A DNA stretch of 64,000 nt from Streptomyces sp. NBC_01241 (GTDB lineage: Bacteria; Actinomycetota; Actinomycetes; Streptomycetales; Streptomycetaceae). The notes under the pieces were generated by a model. The model was not told where the DNA came from. It saw only the letters and a program-made list of their open reading frames with translations, and searched no databases. Of this stretch, positions 51,001 to 59,380 are shown one piece after another; the first letter of the stretch is position 1, and every line of letters starts with the position of its first letter. The position numbers and the translations under genes are program-made. The stretch spans positions 5,738,501 through 5,802,500 of the forward strand of contig NZ_CP108494.1 of the NCBI RefSeq assembly GCF_041435435.1. The letters are read 5' to 3'.

Positions 51001-51581
51001 GCACCCTGCTGCGCCGCGCCCAACTTCCCGACGGGCGCCCGCACATCGGTGCCGCGGTACGGGTGCTGCGCGACTGCCGTACGGAGACGGCGGCGGGCGG
51101 CAGGCGCCAGGCCGAGCGGCTGCTGATGCTGGGCCGGGCGCTGATGCTGCGGCACCGGGCCACCGAGGACCGGGTCGACCTGCGGGAGGCCGAGCATCTC
51201 TTCGGTCTCGCGGCCCAGGAGGCGACCGACCCGCTGACCGAGGCGCACTGCTGGCTGGAACTGGGCCGGTCCCACCTCGACGCCTTCCGGGTGCTGCACC
51301 GTCCGGCCCGGCTCGACGAGGCGGCCGAGGCGTTCCGGGGCGCAGCCGAGGCGGCCGGGACGGCGGAGACGGAGCTGGACAGTCCGCAACAGGTCCAGCA
51401 GGCCGTCGAGTTGGGTGCTACAGCCAACCACTGGCGGGGTATGACATACGAGAGGGCGGGCCGCCCCCGGGCCGCACGCGAGGCGTACCGGGCGGCCGTC
51501 CGGCAATGGAGCAAGCTGCCGGACGGCGGCGGCTCGGCGGGCGAATCGACCGCCGAACGGCTGGCGGAGCTGGAGCGCTGA
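48081..51581 (+). CDS. SAV_2336-type protein with vWA-like domain and C-terminal helical repeats
   Basis: An 1,166-residue protein. Residues 42-72 match the SAV_2336 N-terminal motif (LLPAFVARLREAGLDPDVEQ). A Pro/Gly/Asp linker follows, then a vWA-like fold with an intact MIDAS DASSS (D243, S245, S247) and the strand VTVLVSDCAGPLW. From about residue 640 it is nearly all helical with TPR-like repeats (LREAEYAAERAAAHP, ALELLRRADREYTAA). It is the partner expected after a MoxR ATPase. The repeats could serve as a sensor or scaffold. The 299 bases after it lack a gene. Confidence 0.88.
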   Translation: MSRDVPRHGPDEEGGHDSVAGEVPVVAGAPVAGDAPPYGGGLLPAFVARLREAGLDPDVEQLCDALWLARWTRGPDAPDDGSGGAAPPLPADPAQEGRPGGRPVRPEAGGDVAPDPAPDGGDAVRQQELGDADRRIALYPVPRTGPPGRPRPDAAAGRGRSTGRGGRASALTLGVPAAPALPAPLELQRALRPLQRYRPAAPPLRRTLDETATAELSARAGGMIMPVFRGASRGEALLQCVMDASSSMLVWDRLFGELHQIFGQLGAFRDVQIRYLHQGPDGAAAVSRSPDPAAAPLNSADRLSDPTGRRVTVLVSDCAGPLWHSGRAHRLLHQLAGQAPAAVLQPLPQRMWNRTRLPVTYGSLSRGEGPGGAAALKVTEHAGSGPAVHPGALAIPVLPPVEGALAAWARLLSGTGAGQISGAVGWVRADQPAAAAQRPGDGLSSLQLVSRFRSAASPAAGQLAVYLAAAPLYLPVMQLVQRTMLPNSGPSELAEVLLSGLLTRSRSQGGSGAGEGVGQWYEFAPGVREALLGPLGRDEALLVLKHCSQYIEQRFGKGGPNFPALAFAQLGEGRYAPSRTTPTTDTLADGAPDEDIEEGGESGESGAIGEPRVPHPFAEVAVRVLERFMPLPEQFVVQAGRNGHRGPAQTPNAAVESARVLLRHFESDHMVQYLMDAVQLLRGATEREEQPDADPELWAEYSRCVLRLWEVQGDAELLREAEYAAERAAAHPGAVRERAVLAKVLHAAADDRRRRGDRRGALELLRRADREYTAACSDPGLVPAEALRLTLERVRALEAQWRLDGDTALLQAACGMLEAFADVWPDQENRPAALPLAHGRTLLKLSGATADAEQSRVYAGQAARSLRTAFEQGGGRHTMGTEVRILLDLVDALLGSGEEPDEAGALIEQALETVREQRLRASLQTRAARVRVARYAHTGNPDELVAAADWFARAARGVPRDSQAHADLLAEWGGTLLRRAQLPDGRPHIGAAVRVLRDCRTETAAGGRRQAERLLMLGRALMLRHRATEDRVDLREAEHLFGLAAQEATDPLTEAHCWLELGRSHLDAFRVLHRPARLDEAAEAFRGAAEAAGTAETELDSPQQVQQAVELGATANHWRGMTYERAGRPRAAREAYRAAVRQWSKLPDGGGSAGESTAERLAELER

Positions 51582-51749
51582 CTGCCGGGCGGTGAGTGTT
51601 CGGGCGGAGCGTCTCCGGGCGCGATGCGAACCGGACGGCGCGCGCCGGGTACGGCCGGTGTACGACCGACGCCGGTCGACGGCAGGCTCAAGAAGGCGTA
51701 TGTCGGCTTGTGCGGGGCATCGGTACAGAGGCGACCGGTGCGAGGCGGC

Positions 51750-51767
51750 GCGGCTCGCGCGAGCCGC
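51750..51767. promoter_or_regulatory. Perfect palindrome upstream of fxsA
   Basis: GCGGCTCGCGCGAGCCGC is an 18-base perfect palindrome 114 bases upstream of the FxsA start, in a 299-base gap (51582-51880) that separates the VMAP module from the RiPP cassette. It may be an operator or the tail of a terminator. No gene was recognised in the gap. Confidence 0.5.
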
Positions 51768-51880
51768 ACGGCTGCGCGAGCGGAGATACGTGTGTCAGGG
51801 ACGCGGGCTCAACGGGATGCGCTCAACGGCGAGCGGGTGACCGCGGGTTCGAGCGGCAGTACGAGATACGGGGAGACACC

Positions 51881-52054
51881 ATGAGCGAGTCGATACGCGA
51901 CGGCGGGCCGGATGCGCTGCCGGACCTCCTGGGGCTGGATCTGGAGGCACTGCGGACACTGGAGCACCCGGTGCTCGCCGAAGTGGTCGCGGATCTGCGC
52001 GGACGGGCCGAGCAGCCGCGGGAGATGCTGTGGGGATTCACCAACGCCTTCTGA
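51881..52054 (+). CDS. fxsA: FxSxx-COOH-type cyclophane RiPP precursor peptide
   Basis: A 57-residue peptide. The leader (LPDLLGLDLEALRTLEHPVL, helical and acidic) is followed by the core ...EMLWGFTNAF-COOH. Family members end F-x-S-x-x; here the residues are F53-T54-N55-A56-F57, with Asn in place of Ser. Three-residue cyclophane maturases join an aromatic ring to the beta carbon of residue +2, so F53-N55 is the predicted crosslink; W51-G52-F53 is a second candidate. GGGGAG sits well before the ATG. The maturase genes follow. Confidence 0.9.
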   Translation: MSESIRDGGPDALPDLLGLDLEALRTLEHPVLAEVVADLRGRAEQPREMLWGFTNAF

Positions 52055-52211
52055 GACGAAGTGCCCCGCGGTCTCGCGGCACGGCGCCGAAGCCGCACGA
52101 ATTCGGTCAGGGGTCCGGTTGAACCGGACATCGTGGCCCGGGACGGGTTTGCCCGCACGGCCGGCCAGGGATACTTGCCCGGGGCCGACGACGGGGGCCG
52201 TCCCCACGGAC

Positions 52212-53450
52212 ATGCAGCACGGGGGTGCCGGAGTGTCTCCAGAGTCGACGCCGCACACTCCCTCACGCACGAGTACCGGGGCGACCGGCCGACTCCCCGT
52301 CCCCTTCGGGCAGTTCATCGTCAAGGCGCACGGCCGCTGCAATCTCGCCTGCCGTTACTGCTACCTCTACGAGGGCCCCGACCGGACCTGGCGGACCCGC
52401 CCGGCCGCCGCCGCGCAGGCCGTCCTGGACCGCACCGCGGACCGGATCGCCGAACACGCGGCAGTCCATGGACTGCGGGACGTCTCCCTCGTCCTGCACG
52501 GCGGCGAACCCCTCCTCGCGGGCGCCGCCCGGCTGGCCGCCTTCACCGACCGGGCACGCGGCCTGATGCCCGACGGCTGCACCCTCCACACCACCGCGCA
52601 GACCAACGCCACCCTGCTCACCGACGCGCGTATCGCCACCCTCGCCCGGCACGGCATACGCATCGGCATCAGCCTCGACGGCGGTCTGGCCGCCCACAAC
52701 ACCCAGCGCACCGACCACGCCGGACGCCCCTCCTGGCCCGCCGCCTCACGCGGCGCCCGGCTCCTCGCCGACCGGTACCCGCACGCGTACGCGGGCATCC
52801 TCACCGTCGTCGACCCGCTGACCGACCCGGTCGAGCTGTACGAATCGCTGCTCACCCTGCGCCCGCCGGCCCTGGACCTGCTGCTGCCGCACGGCAACTG
52901 GACGAACCCCCCGCCGGGCCTGCCCGACATGCGCACGGCGGGGCCCGGACCGGACCGCCCGACCCCGTACGGCGACTGGCTCGTCACCGTCTTCGACCGC
53001 TGGTGGCCGGCCCGGCGTCGGGAGACCCGGGTGCGGCTCTTCGAGGAGTGCATCGCCCTGCTGCTGGGCCTCCCCGCCGCCACCGAATCCCTCGGCCTCG
53101 ACCCCGTCAACGCGATCGTGGTCGAGACCGACGGAACGATCGAGCAGGTGGACTCCCTCAAGTCCGCCTACGACACGGCCGCCGCCACCGGGCTCGACAT
53201 CTTCCGGCACACCTTCGACGACGCCCTGCGCCACCCCGGCATCGCCGCCCGCCAGGCAGGAGCCGACGCACTCGCCGCCGCCTGCCGCGCCTGCCCGCTG
53301 CTGACCGTCTGCGGCGGTGGCCACTACGCGCACCGCTACCGCGCAGAGAACGGCTTCACCAACCCGTCCGTCTACTGCGCCGATCTCGAACGGCTGGTGC
53401 GCCACATCGCGGGCCGGCTCGCCGACGCAACCGCAGGAGCACACCGATGA
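52212..53450 (+). CDS. fxsB: FxsB-type radical SAM/SPASM cyclophane maturase
   Basis: A 412-residue radical SAM enzyme. The 4Fe-4S cysteines C43, C47 and C50 are in GRCNLACRYCYLYEGPD. The SAM-binding GGEPLL motif is VLHGGEPLLAG, and the SPASM region holds the auxiliary-cluster cysteines (ALAAACRACPLLTVCGGGH, PSVYCADLERL). It should generate a 5'-deoxyadenosyl radical and form the Phe-Asn/Ser cyclophane on FxsA. The start is uncertain: ATG 52212 is used and GTG 52233 is close and equally plausible. It overlaps the hydroxylase gene by four bases (ATGA). Confidence 0.92.
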   Translation: MQHGGAGVSPESTPHTPSRTSTGATGRLPVPFGQFIVKAHGRCNLACRYCYLYEGPDRTWRTRPAAAAQAVLDRTADRIAEHAAVHGLRDVSLVLHGGEPLLAGAARLAAFTDRARGLMPDGCTLHTTAQTNATLLTDARIATLARHGIRIGISLDGGLAAHNTQRTDHAGRPSWPAASRGARLLADRYPHAYAGILTVVDPLTDPVELYESLLTLRPPALDLLLPHGNWTNPPPGLPDMRTAGPGPDRPTPYGDWLVTVFDRWWPARRRETRVRLFEECIALLLGLPAATESLGLDPVNAIVVETDGTIEQVDSLKSAYDTAAATGLDIFRHTFDDALRHPGIAARQAGADALAAACRACPLLTVCGGGHYAHRYRAENGFTNPSVYCADLERLVRHIAGRLADATAGAHR

Positions 53451-54838
53451 GCCCCCCACTTCCGGACCACATACTGCGCCGACTCGGCCGCACCGAGGGC
53501 GACGCCGACACCCTCCACGTACTCGTACGCGACCAGGACACCCGCCGGCTCCTCCTCCTGCGCGCCCTGCTCGACGCGGCCGAGGCCGCGCCCGCGACCG
53601 TCTGCCCGCACCGGGCGCTCGACCGGCTCCACCAGGACTGGGCACTGCTGGAATCGGCCGAACGCGCCGACCGGGCCGCCGTGCGCACCGTCCTGCTCCA
53701 CCCCCTCGTGGGCCCCTGGGCCCAGCGCTGCCTGCGCGGCCTCTCCGGTTCCGGACCGAGCTCCGAACTCCGGGCGGACCTCGACCACTTGAGCGCCCTC
53801 GCCGCCGCCGCGGCGATCCGGGCAGGAGTGGCGTTCACGACCCGGCTCACCGCACACGACGGGTTCCTCCCGCTGCCCACTCTGGGCGCTCTGCGCACGG
53901 TCCCCGGACCGGTCGACATCGCTTTCTCGGACGGGGAACTGACGGTGCGTCCGGGCGGCGTCCGGGCGCCGCTCGTGGTGCGTACGCAGCGGGACGGGAC
54001 GGCCGACTCGGCAGACCCGCGCTGGCTGCCCGTGCTCGTCCTGCCCGCCGTACTGCCCGGCGCCGGACCCGTACCCCTGGACGACGTCGATCCGTACCGC
54101 ACCGACGGCGGCGGGCTCGTGCGTCACGGGCTGAGCGCCGCCACCCACATCGACGACCACGAACGCAAGGCCTGGATCGAGTCCTGGTCCGGGCTGGCGC
54201 CCCTGCTCCGCATCGGCGGCGAGCACCGCCTCACCGAAGCGGCCGTCCTCCTGCGCTGCCTGGTACCGCTCGGCCCGCCACCCGGCTCCGGACCCACGGG
54301 CGAGGGCGCGGCCCACTGCAGCGGCACCAGGCGCGAGGCGTTCGGCGCCGTCCTCAGCAGCAAACCGTCCACCCCCGCCTACCTCGCTTCCACCCTCGTC
54401 CACGAGCTCCACCACACCAAGCTGGCCGCGCTCGGCGCACTCGTGCCGCTGCACCACGAGGACGCGACACCACGCCACTTCGCCCCCTGGCGCTCCGACC
54501 CGAGGCCCTTCGACGGCCTCCTCCAGGGCGCGTACTCGCACATCGCGCTGGCCGACTACTGGCAGCGGTTCGCTCTCGGCGCGCGGCGCGTCACCCATCG
54601 CGACCTGGCCTGGTCCGAACACGCCCGCTGCCGCGAACAGGTCGGGGCCGTACTGCCGGTGCTGGCCGGATCGGCGGCGCTGACCCGAGAAGGCCGGGTC
54701 TTCGTCGACGAGATGATCACGCTCTACCACCGTCTGGACGATTGTCCGCCCCCCACGGGGCATCTCGCACGCGCGCAGGCGTACGTGTCCACCGCGAAGG
54801 TGATATGGCAGCAGAGGAACGGCTCGCGAAGGCAGTGA
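53447..54838 (+). CDS. HExxH-type peptide beta-hydroxylase-like protein of the Fxs cassette
   Basis: A 463-residue protein of the aKG-HExxH family associated with FxsB. The metal motif is STLVHELHHTKLAALG (H319, E320, H323), followed by PWRSDPRPFDGLLQGAYSHIAL, which carries the likely third ligand and substrate loop. The N-terminal 240 residues are helical and less conserved. Proteins of this type hydroxylate a beta carbon of the maturing peptide using iron and 2-oxoglutarate. In many genomes the domain is fused to FxsB; here it is a separate, ATGA-coupled gene. Confidence 0.87.
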   Translation: MSPPLPDHILRRLGRTEGDADTLHVLVRDQDTRRLLLLRALLDAAEAAPATVCPHRALDRLHQDWALLESAERADRAAVRTVLLHPLVGPWAQRCLRGLSGSGPSSELRADLDHLSALAAAAAIRAGVAFTTRLTAHDGFLPLPTLGALRTVPGPVDIAFSDGELTVRPGGVRAPLVVRTQRDGTADSADPRWLPVLVLPAVLPGAGPVPLDDVDPYRTDGGGLVRHGLSAATHIDDHERKAWIESWSGLAPLLRIGGEHRLTEAAVLLRCLVPLGPPPGSGPTGEGAAHCSGTRREAFGAVLSSKPSTPAYLASTLVHELHHTKLAALGALVPLHHEDATPRHFAPWRSDPRPFDGLLQGAYSHIALADYWQRFALGARRVTHRDLAWSEHARCREQVGAVLPVLAGSAALTREGRVFVDEMITLYHRLDDCPPPTGHLARAQAYVSTAKVIWQQRNGSRRQ

Positions 54839-54918
54839 GCGACCGCGCGATAGCGATCGGAGCGACCATGCTCCGGTGTATGTTGACAACGCTCGCAATG
54901 AGGCAGGGAGACGGTTGA

Positions 54919-57912
54919 ATGCCCGGAACGCGTAAGCAAGTTGGAGCAACCGGGGCGCAGGCCGTCACCATCAGTTTCGCCGGTTTCAACCGCGCCTGGG
55001 CGGCGTGGATCGCGGACCGTCTGGAGCGGCGCGGAGCGACGGTCGTCCTGCATCGGTGGGACCCCCCGGTGGAGGTCGCGCTGGAGGAGTCGTTGCGGGA
55101 TCTGACCCTGGCCCGCGGCCGCGTGCTGGTGATCCTCAGCGACTGGTACTTCCAGCTCGGCCCCCGCAGCCACGACGAGTGGAACAGGGCCCTGCGCGAG
55201 GTCGTCGCCCCCGACCCCGACCGCTTCGCCGCCGTCTGCGTCACCACCTCCGCGATGCCCGGCGCCACCTCGGTCTTCGGTGCCGCAGATCTCACCAACG
55301 TCGGTGCCGACGAGGCCGAGCGGCGGCTCCTCGTACGCCTGGGCCTGCCCACCGATCCGTTGCCCGAGCCTGTCGAGGCCAGGCAGGGCCCCCACTATCC
55401 GGCCGACACCCCCGAGGTGTGGGGCGGGGTGCCGCGCCGCAACATCCGCTTCACGGGCCGCGAGGAGCTGCTCAGCAAGGCGTACCGGTCCCTCCAGGAC
55501 GCCGGATCCGGCGCCGGGGTCGTGACCCTGCACGGCATGTCCGGCGTAGGCAAGACCCAGCTGGCCGCCGAGTACGTCTACCGCTTCGGCTCCGAGTACG
55601 ACGTCGTCTGGTGGGTGCCCGCCGACCGTCGTGCCCTCTACCGCCAGAAACTCGCCGAACTCGCCCCCGAACTGGGCCTGTCCACCGGCGCCGAGTACGG
55701 CGAACGGCTGCGCGCGGTACGGGACGCGCTGCGCCGCGGCGAACCGCACTCCCACTGGCTCCTCGTCCTGGACGGCGCCGACGAACCCGAACACATCTGG
55801 GACCTGGTGCCGACCGGTCCCGGACACGTCCTGATCACCTCCCGCAACCCGGAGTGGAGCGAGCACAACAGCAACCTCGTCGAGGTCCCGGTCTACGCCC
55901 GCGAAGAATCGGTCGCCTTCATCCGCCGCCGGGCCCCGCGTCTGACCCCGCCCGAGGCCGACCAGCTCGCCGAAGCCCTCGAAGACCTCCCGCTGCTCCT
56001 CGACCAGACCGCCGGCTGGCTCAACGACTCCGACATGTCGGTCGGGGAGTACATCGATCTCCTCGAAGGCGGCATCGACCAGGACGTCGTCAAGGTCTCC
56101 GCGGACTTCCCGCTCGCCTTCCAGACCGCCTGGTCGATACTGCTGAACAAGCTCAAGGACACGGTCCCCGAATCCGTCGACCTGCTGCGCCTGTGCAGTT
56201 TCTTCGCGCCCGGCTCCATCCCCGTACGGCTGCTGAAGGAAATGCCCCCCGGCGAACTGCCGGAACAGCTCTCCGGCCTGATGAACGACCCGTTGCTGTG
56301 GAACAAGGCCATCAGCCAGCTCCGGCAGTACTCCGTGGTCCGCCTGGAGTCCCACGAATCGGTCGTCGACGAGGCGTCGTCCGGGGAATCGCTCTACATG
56401 CACCGCATGGTCCACCAGATCATCGGCAAGGACATGCCGGACCGGGACCGCCAGGAGTTCATCGACGTGGTCCGCCGGGCCCTCGCGGCCGCGGACCCCG
56501 GCCGGCCCGCCGACACCCGCCTGTGGCCCGCCTACGCCGAGATCACCCCGCATCTGAAATGGGCCGACGTGCTCCGGAGCACCGATCCGGCGGTGCAGAC
56601 CCTGGTGCTCAACTGCCTGCGCTACATGTACCTCTCGGGGGAGTACCGGGCCGGCATCAAGCTGGGCGAACGCGCCATGAAGGCTTGGCGGGAACTCCTC
56701 GGCGAGGACCACCCCAGGGTCTGGGACCTCAGTTACCACTACGCGAACGTGCTGCGGGCCGTCGGCGACTACGCCGGTACGGAGGCCATCGAACGGGCCG
56801 CCGTCGACCATCTGCGCACCGAACGCGGCGCACAGGACCTGGAACACCTGCGCGCCGCCGGCGGCCTCGCCGCCGACCTGCGGGGCCTCGGCCGCTACGA
56901 CGAGGCGCTGGAGATGTCGGCCTGGATCCTCGACGCCTACCGCGAGCTGCTGGGCGACCAGGACTCGCGCACGCTCAGCGCGCAGAACAATCTCGCTACT
57001 TCGCTGCGGCTGCTGGGCCGGTACGAGGAGGCGCTCGAACTCAACCGGCGCACCCTGGAGGCCCGGCGCCAGCTGCTGCGCCTACGGCACAGCTGGACGC
57101 TCTACTCCGAGATCAACTACGCGACCGACCTGCGGCTGCTCGGCCGGTACGGCGAAGCCCTGTCGCTCCAGAGCCAGAGTGCCGCGCTGCACCGGCGGGT
57201 CATGACCGCTGACAACCCGCAGACCCTGCGTGCCGAGCACAACCTCGCGCTCTGCCAGTACCGGACCGGTGAGCGCGCCATGGCCGCGAAGCTGTTCACC
57301 CGGGTCCTGGAGCGCTCCGAGCGGGTGCTGGGCGAGAACGACCCGCTGACGATGATGTGCGCCGCCAGCCAGAGCTTCTTTGCCCGTGAGCACGCCGACA
57401 TCGACCAGGCCAGGGACATAAGCGAAAAGGTCGTCTCCGGCTATGCGGACATGCTCGGCGAGGGACACCCCTATGTGGCGGGGGCCCGGGCCAACCACGC
57501 GCTGATCCTCCGTAACGTGGGGGAGCGGGAGCACGCGCACAGCCTTCTGGAGGAGGCGCTCGCCGACATGACGCGCGCCGTGGGAGAGAACCACCCGTGG
57601 ACGCTGGGCTGTGCCATCAACGCCTCCGCGATGCGCAATCTGGTGGGCGACCCGGAATCCGCCGCCGTGCTGACGGACTCGGTCATCACCCGGGCCATCG
57701 AGGTGCTCGGCCGGACTCACCCGCTGACCCTCTCCGCCCGGATCGCGCACGCCGCCGACCTGCGCGGTATCCGGGATCGGCAGCGCGCGGACAAGATTGA
57801 GACGGAGGCGCTGGGCGACCTGGTGGCGACGCTGGGCGTCCAGCACGTCCACACGGTCTCGGCGCGCTCCCGCAACCGTCCGTACTGGGACTTCGAGCCG
57901 CAGATGGTCTGA
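54919..57912 (+). CDS. fxsT: FxsT-like TIR / NB-ARC / TPR protein 1
   Basis: A 997-residue STAND-type protein. Residues 14-140 are a TIR-like domain (VTISFAGFNRAWAAWIADRL, VLVILSDWYFQL, HDEWNRAL with candidate catalytic E87). The NB-ARC ATPase starts at about 175 (PEVWGGVPRRNIRFTGREEL), with Walker A HGMSGVGKTQLA at 205-216 and Walker B-like WLLVLDGADE. About ten TPR units fill residues 540-980 (GLGRYDEALEMSAWILDAYR, LLGRYEEALELNRRTLE). It resembles Apaf-1/NLR-like sensors and the FxSxx-COOH system TPR protein. A CGGAGC...GCTCCG hairpin and TTGACA lie in the 80 bases upstream. Confidence 0.9.
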   Translation: MPGTRKQVGATGAQAVTISFAGFNRAWAAWIADRLERRGATVVLHRWDPPVEVALEESLRDLTLARGRVLVILSDWYFQLGPRSHDEWNRALREVVAPDPDRFAAVCVTTSAMPGATSVFGAADLTNVGADEAERRLLVRLGLPTDPLPEPVEARQGPHYPADTPEVWGGVPRRNIRFTGREELLSKAYRSLQDAGSGAGVVTLHGMSGVGKTQLAAEYVYRFGSEYDVVWWVPADRRALYRQKLAELAPELGLSTGAEYGERLRAVRDALRRGEPHSHWLLVLDGADEPEHIWDLVPTGPGHVLITSRNPEWSEHNSNLVEVPVYAREESVAFIRRRAPRLTPPEADQLAEALEDLPLLLDQTAGWLNDSDMSVGEYIDLLEGGIDQDVVKVSADFPLAFQTAWSILLNKLKDTVPESVDLLRLCSFFAPGSIPVRLLKEMPPGELPEQLSGLMNDPLLWNKAISQLRQYSVVRLESHESVVDEASSGESLYMHRMVHQIIGKDMPDRDRQEFIDVVRRALAAADPGRPADTRLWPAYAEITPHLKWADVLRSTDPAVQTLVLNCLRYMYLSGEYRAGIKLGERAMKAWRELLGEDHPRVWDLSYHYANVLRAVGDYAGTEAIERAAVDHLRTERGAQDLEHLRAAGGLAADLRGLGRYDEALEMSAWILDAYRELLGDQDSRTLSAQNNLATSLRLLGRYEEALELNRRTLEARRQLLRLRHSWTLYSEINYATDLRLLGRYGEALSLQSQSAALHRRVMTADNPQTLRAEHNLALCQYRTGERAMAAKLFTRVLERSERVLGENDPLTMMCAASQSFFAREHADIDQARDISEKVVSGYADMLGEGHPYVAGARANHALILRNVGEREHAHSLLEEALADMTRAVGENHPWTLGCAINASAMRNLVGDPESAAVLTDSVITRAIEVLGRTHPLTLSARIAHAADLRGIRDRQRADKIETEALGDLVATLGVQHVHTVSARSRNRPYWDFEPQMV

Positions 57913-57997
57913 CGTCGATCCGGCAAAGCGTACGCGGAAGATGACTGAGCGTCAGCAATCTGTCCGGCAGGCTGGTTGATGCACGAAGGGGAAGCGA

Positions 57998-58411
57998 ATG
58001 GCAATCGTCGTGGGGTCCGTGGTGCCCGGGGAGGACGGCCCGATACCGGTCGTCGTGGACGCCGAGGCGTACACGAGCGCCGGGGGGCCGCCCACCGACG
58101 CCGACTCGTTGTACGACCTGGAGGAGACCCGGGACGGCGGCGCCGCGCGGCGGGCTCTCGGCGCGGCCGGGGACCTGTACGGGGAAGGGCTCGACCTGGC
58201 CCGCCGATGTGCGTCCCAGGCGATGCGCCGATTAGGTGATCTGGGGGAGGGGCTGCGGCCCGACGAGGTCGAGCTCCAGGTCGGCATCACCTTCGAGGCA
58301 GGCATGGCGGCTGTGGTGAAGGCCGGGGCGGAAGCCCAGATCCAGGTCACCTTCCGCTGGCAGCCCGGCCAGGAGGGGCGGGCGGACACCACGGTGGTGA
58401 ACGCTTCATGA
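57998..58411 (+). CDS. Trypco1/CU044_2847 protein 2
   Basis: A 137-residue protein consisting of a single Trypco1 domain: MAIVVGSVVPGEDGPIPVVV, a central helix (DLYGEGLDLARRCASQAMRRL), then VELQVGITFEAGMAAVV and IQVTFRW. It lacks the Pro-rich tail of copy 1. Residue-by-residue correspondence with copy 1 is clear around RPDEVxxxxGIxxxA. It overlaps the ATPase gene by four bases (58408-58411), so the second module starts here. Confidence 0.87.
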   Translation: MAIVVGSVVPGEDGPIPVVVDAEAYTSAGGPPTDADSLYDLEETRDGGAARRALGAAGDLYGEGLDLARRCASQAMRRLGDLGEGLRPDEVELQVGITFEAGMAAVVKAGAEAQIQVTFRWQPGQEGRADTTVVNAS

Positions 58412-59373
58412 GCGGGGCCCCCTCGCCCGCCGGCCCGCCCCGGCCGACGCCGCCGATCCCCATCCTCCCGTACAGCCGGATCGTGGGTCAGGACGAACTG
58501 AAAGTCGCACTGGAGCTCAACTTCATCGCCCCGGACATCGGAGGCGTCCTCGTCTCCGGACAACGCGGCACCGCCAAGTCCACCGTCGTACGCGCCTTCG
58601 CGCTGATGTCCGGTGGTGCGCTGCCCGTCACCCTGCCGATCAACGCCACGGACGACCGGGTCCTCGGCGGCTGGGAACTGGACGCCCTGATGCAGGGCGA
58701 GCCGAAGAGGCAGCCCGGCCTGCTCGAAGAGGCCCACAAGAAGGGCCTGTTGTACGTCGACGAGGTCAACCTCCTGGACGACCACATCGTGAACATCATC
58801 CTGGACGTGGTCTCCACCGGCGTCCTGTCCGTACAGCGGGAGGGCCTGGACACCACCGCGCACGTCTCCTTCGGTCTCGTCGGGACCATGAACCCGGAGG
58901 AGGGCAGCCTGCGCGCCCAGTTGCTGGACCGTTTCGGTCTGATGGTCCCGACGGCCGAGCTGGGCATCGAGGACCGGCACCGGATGATCGACGCGGTGCT
59001 CACCTTCGAGGAGGAGCTCCGCGTCGAGGACTCCGCCTGGATCCGCGCGGCGGAGCAGGACAACGAGCGGTTGCGCGGCGGACTGCTTGTCGCGCGCGAC
59101 CGGCTGCCCCGCGTCCGGCTGGACGGGAAGATGATCCGGCTCTGTGCCGAGGCGGCCGCGCGAACGGGCGCCGTCGGACAGCGTGGTGACCTGCTCGTGG
59201 CCCGCGCCGCCCGCGCTCTGGCAGCCAAGGACGACGCCCGACGCGTCGAGCCCGCGCATGTGCGCCGTGTGCTGCCGCTTGCCCTGCGCCATCGCAGGCC
59301 CGAGTCCGCCCATGGTTCGGCGTTCGGCTGGGGACAGGACGAGGACGCCGCCGTCAGCGACCTGTTCGGCTGA
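58408..59373 (+). CDS. MoxR/BchI-type AAA+ ATPase 2
   Basis: A 321-residue ATPase of the magnesium-chelatase-I-like branch. Walker A is VLVSGQRGTAKSTVV (51-58), followed by LPINATDDRVLGGWELD. Walker B is GLLYVDEVNLLDDHIVN (D118, E119), sensor 1 is GLVGTMNPEEGSLRAQ, and LLDRFGLMVPTAE carries the arginine finger. The C-terminal lid is helical. It differs clearly from ATPase 1 and is paired with a ChlD-like vWA protein, as in chelatase and RavA-ViaA systems. It ends seven bases before that partner. Confidence 0.92.
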   Translation: MSGAPSPAGPPRPTPPIPILPYSRIVGQDELKVALELNFIAPDIGGVLVSGQRGTAKSTVVRAFALMSGGALPVTLPINATDDRVLGGWELDALMQGEPKRQPGLLEEAHKKGLLYVDEVNLLDDHIVNIILDVVSTGVLSVQREGLDTTAHVSFGLVGTMNPEEGSLRAQLLDRFGLMVPTAELGIEDRHRMIDAVLTFEEELRVEDSAWIRAAEQDNERLRGGLLVARDRLPRVRLDGKMIRLCAEAAARTGAVGQRGDLLVARAARALAAKDDARRVEPAHVRRVLPLALRHRRPESAHGSAFGWGQDEDAAVSDLFG

Positions 59374-59380
59374 GCCGCCG

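Noticed and set aside
48228..51506. A 1,092-residue minus-strand open frame
   Set aside because: It is the mirror of the SAV_2336/vWA gene. Its composition is that of antisense high-GC code and it lacks any motif.
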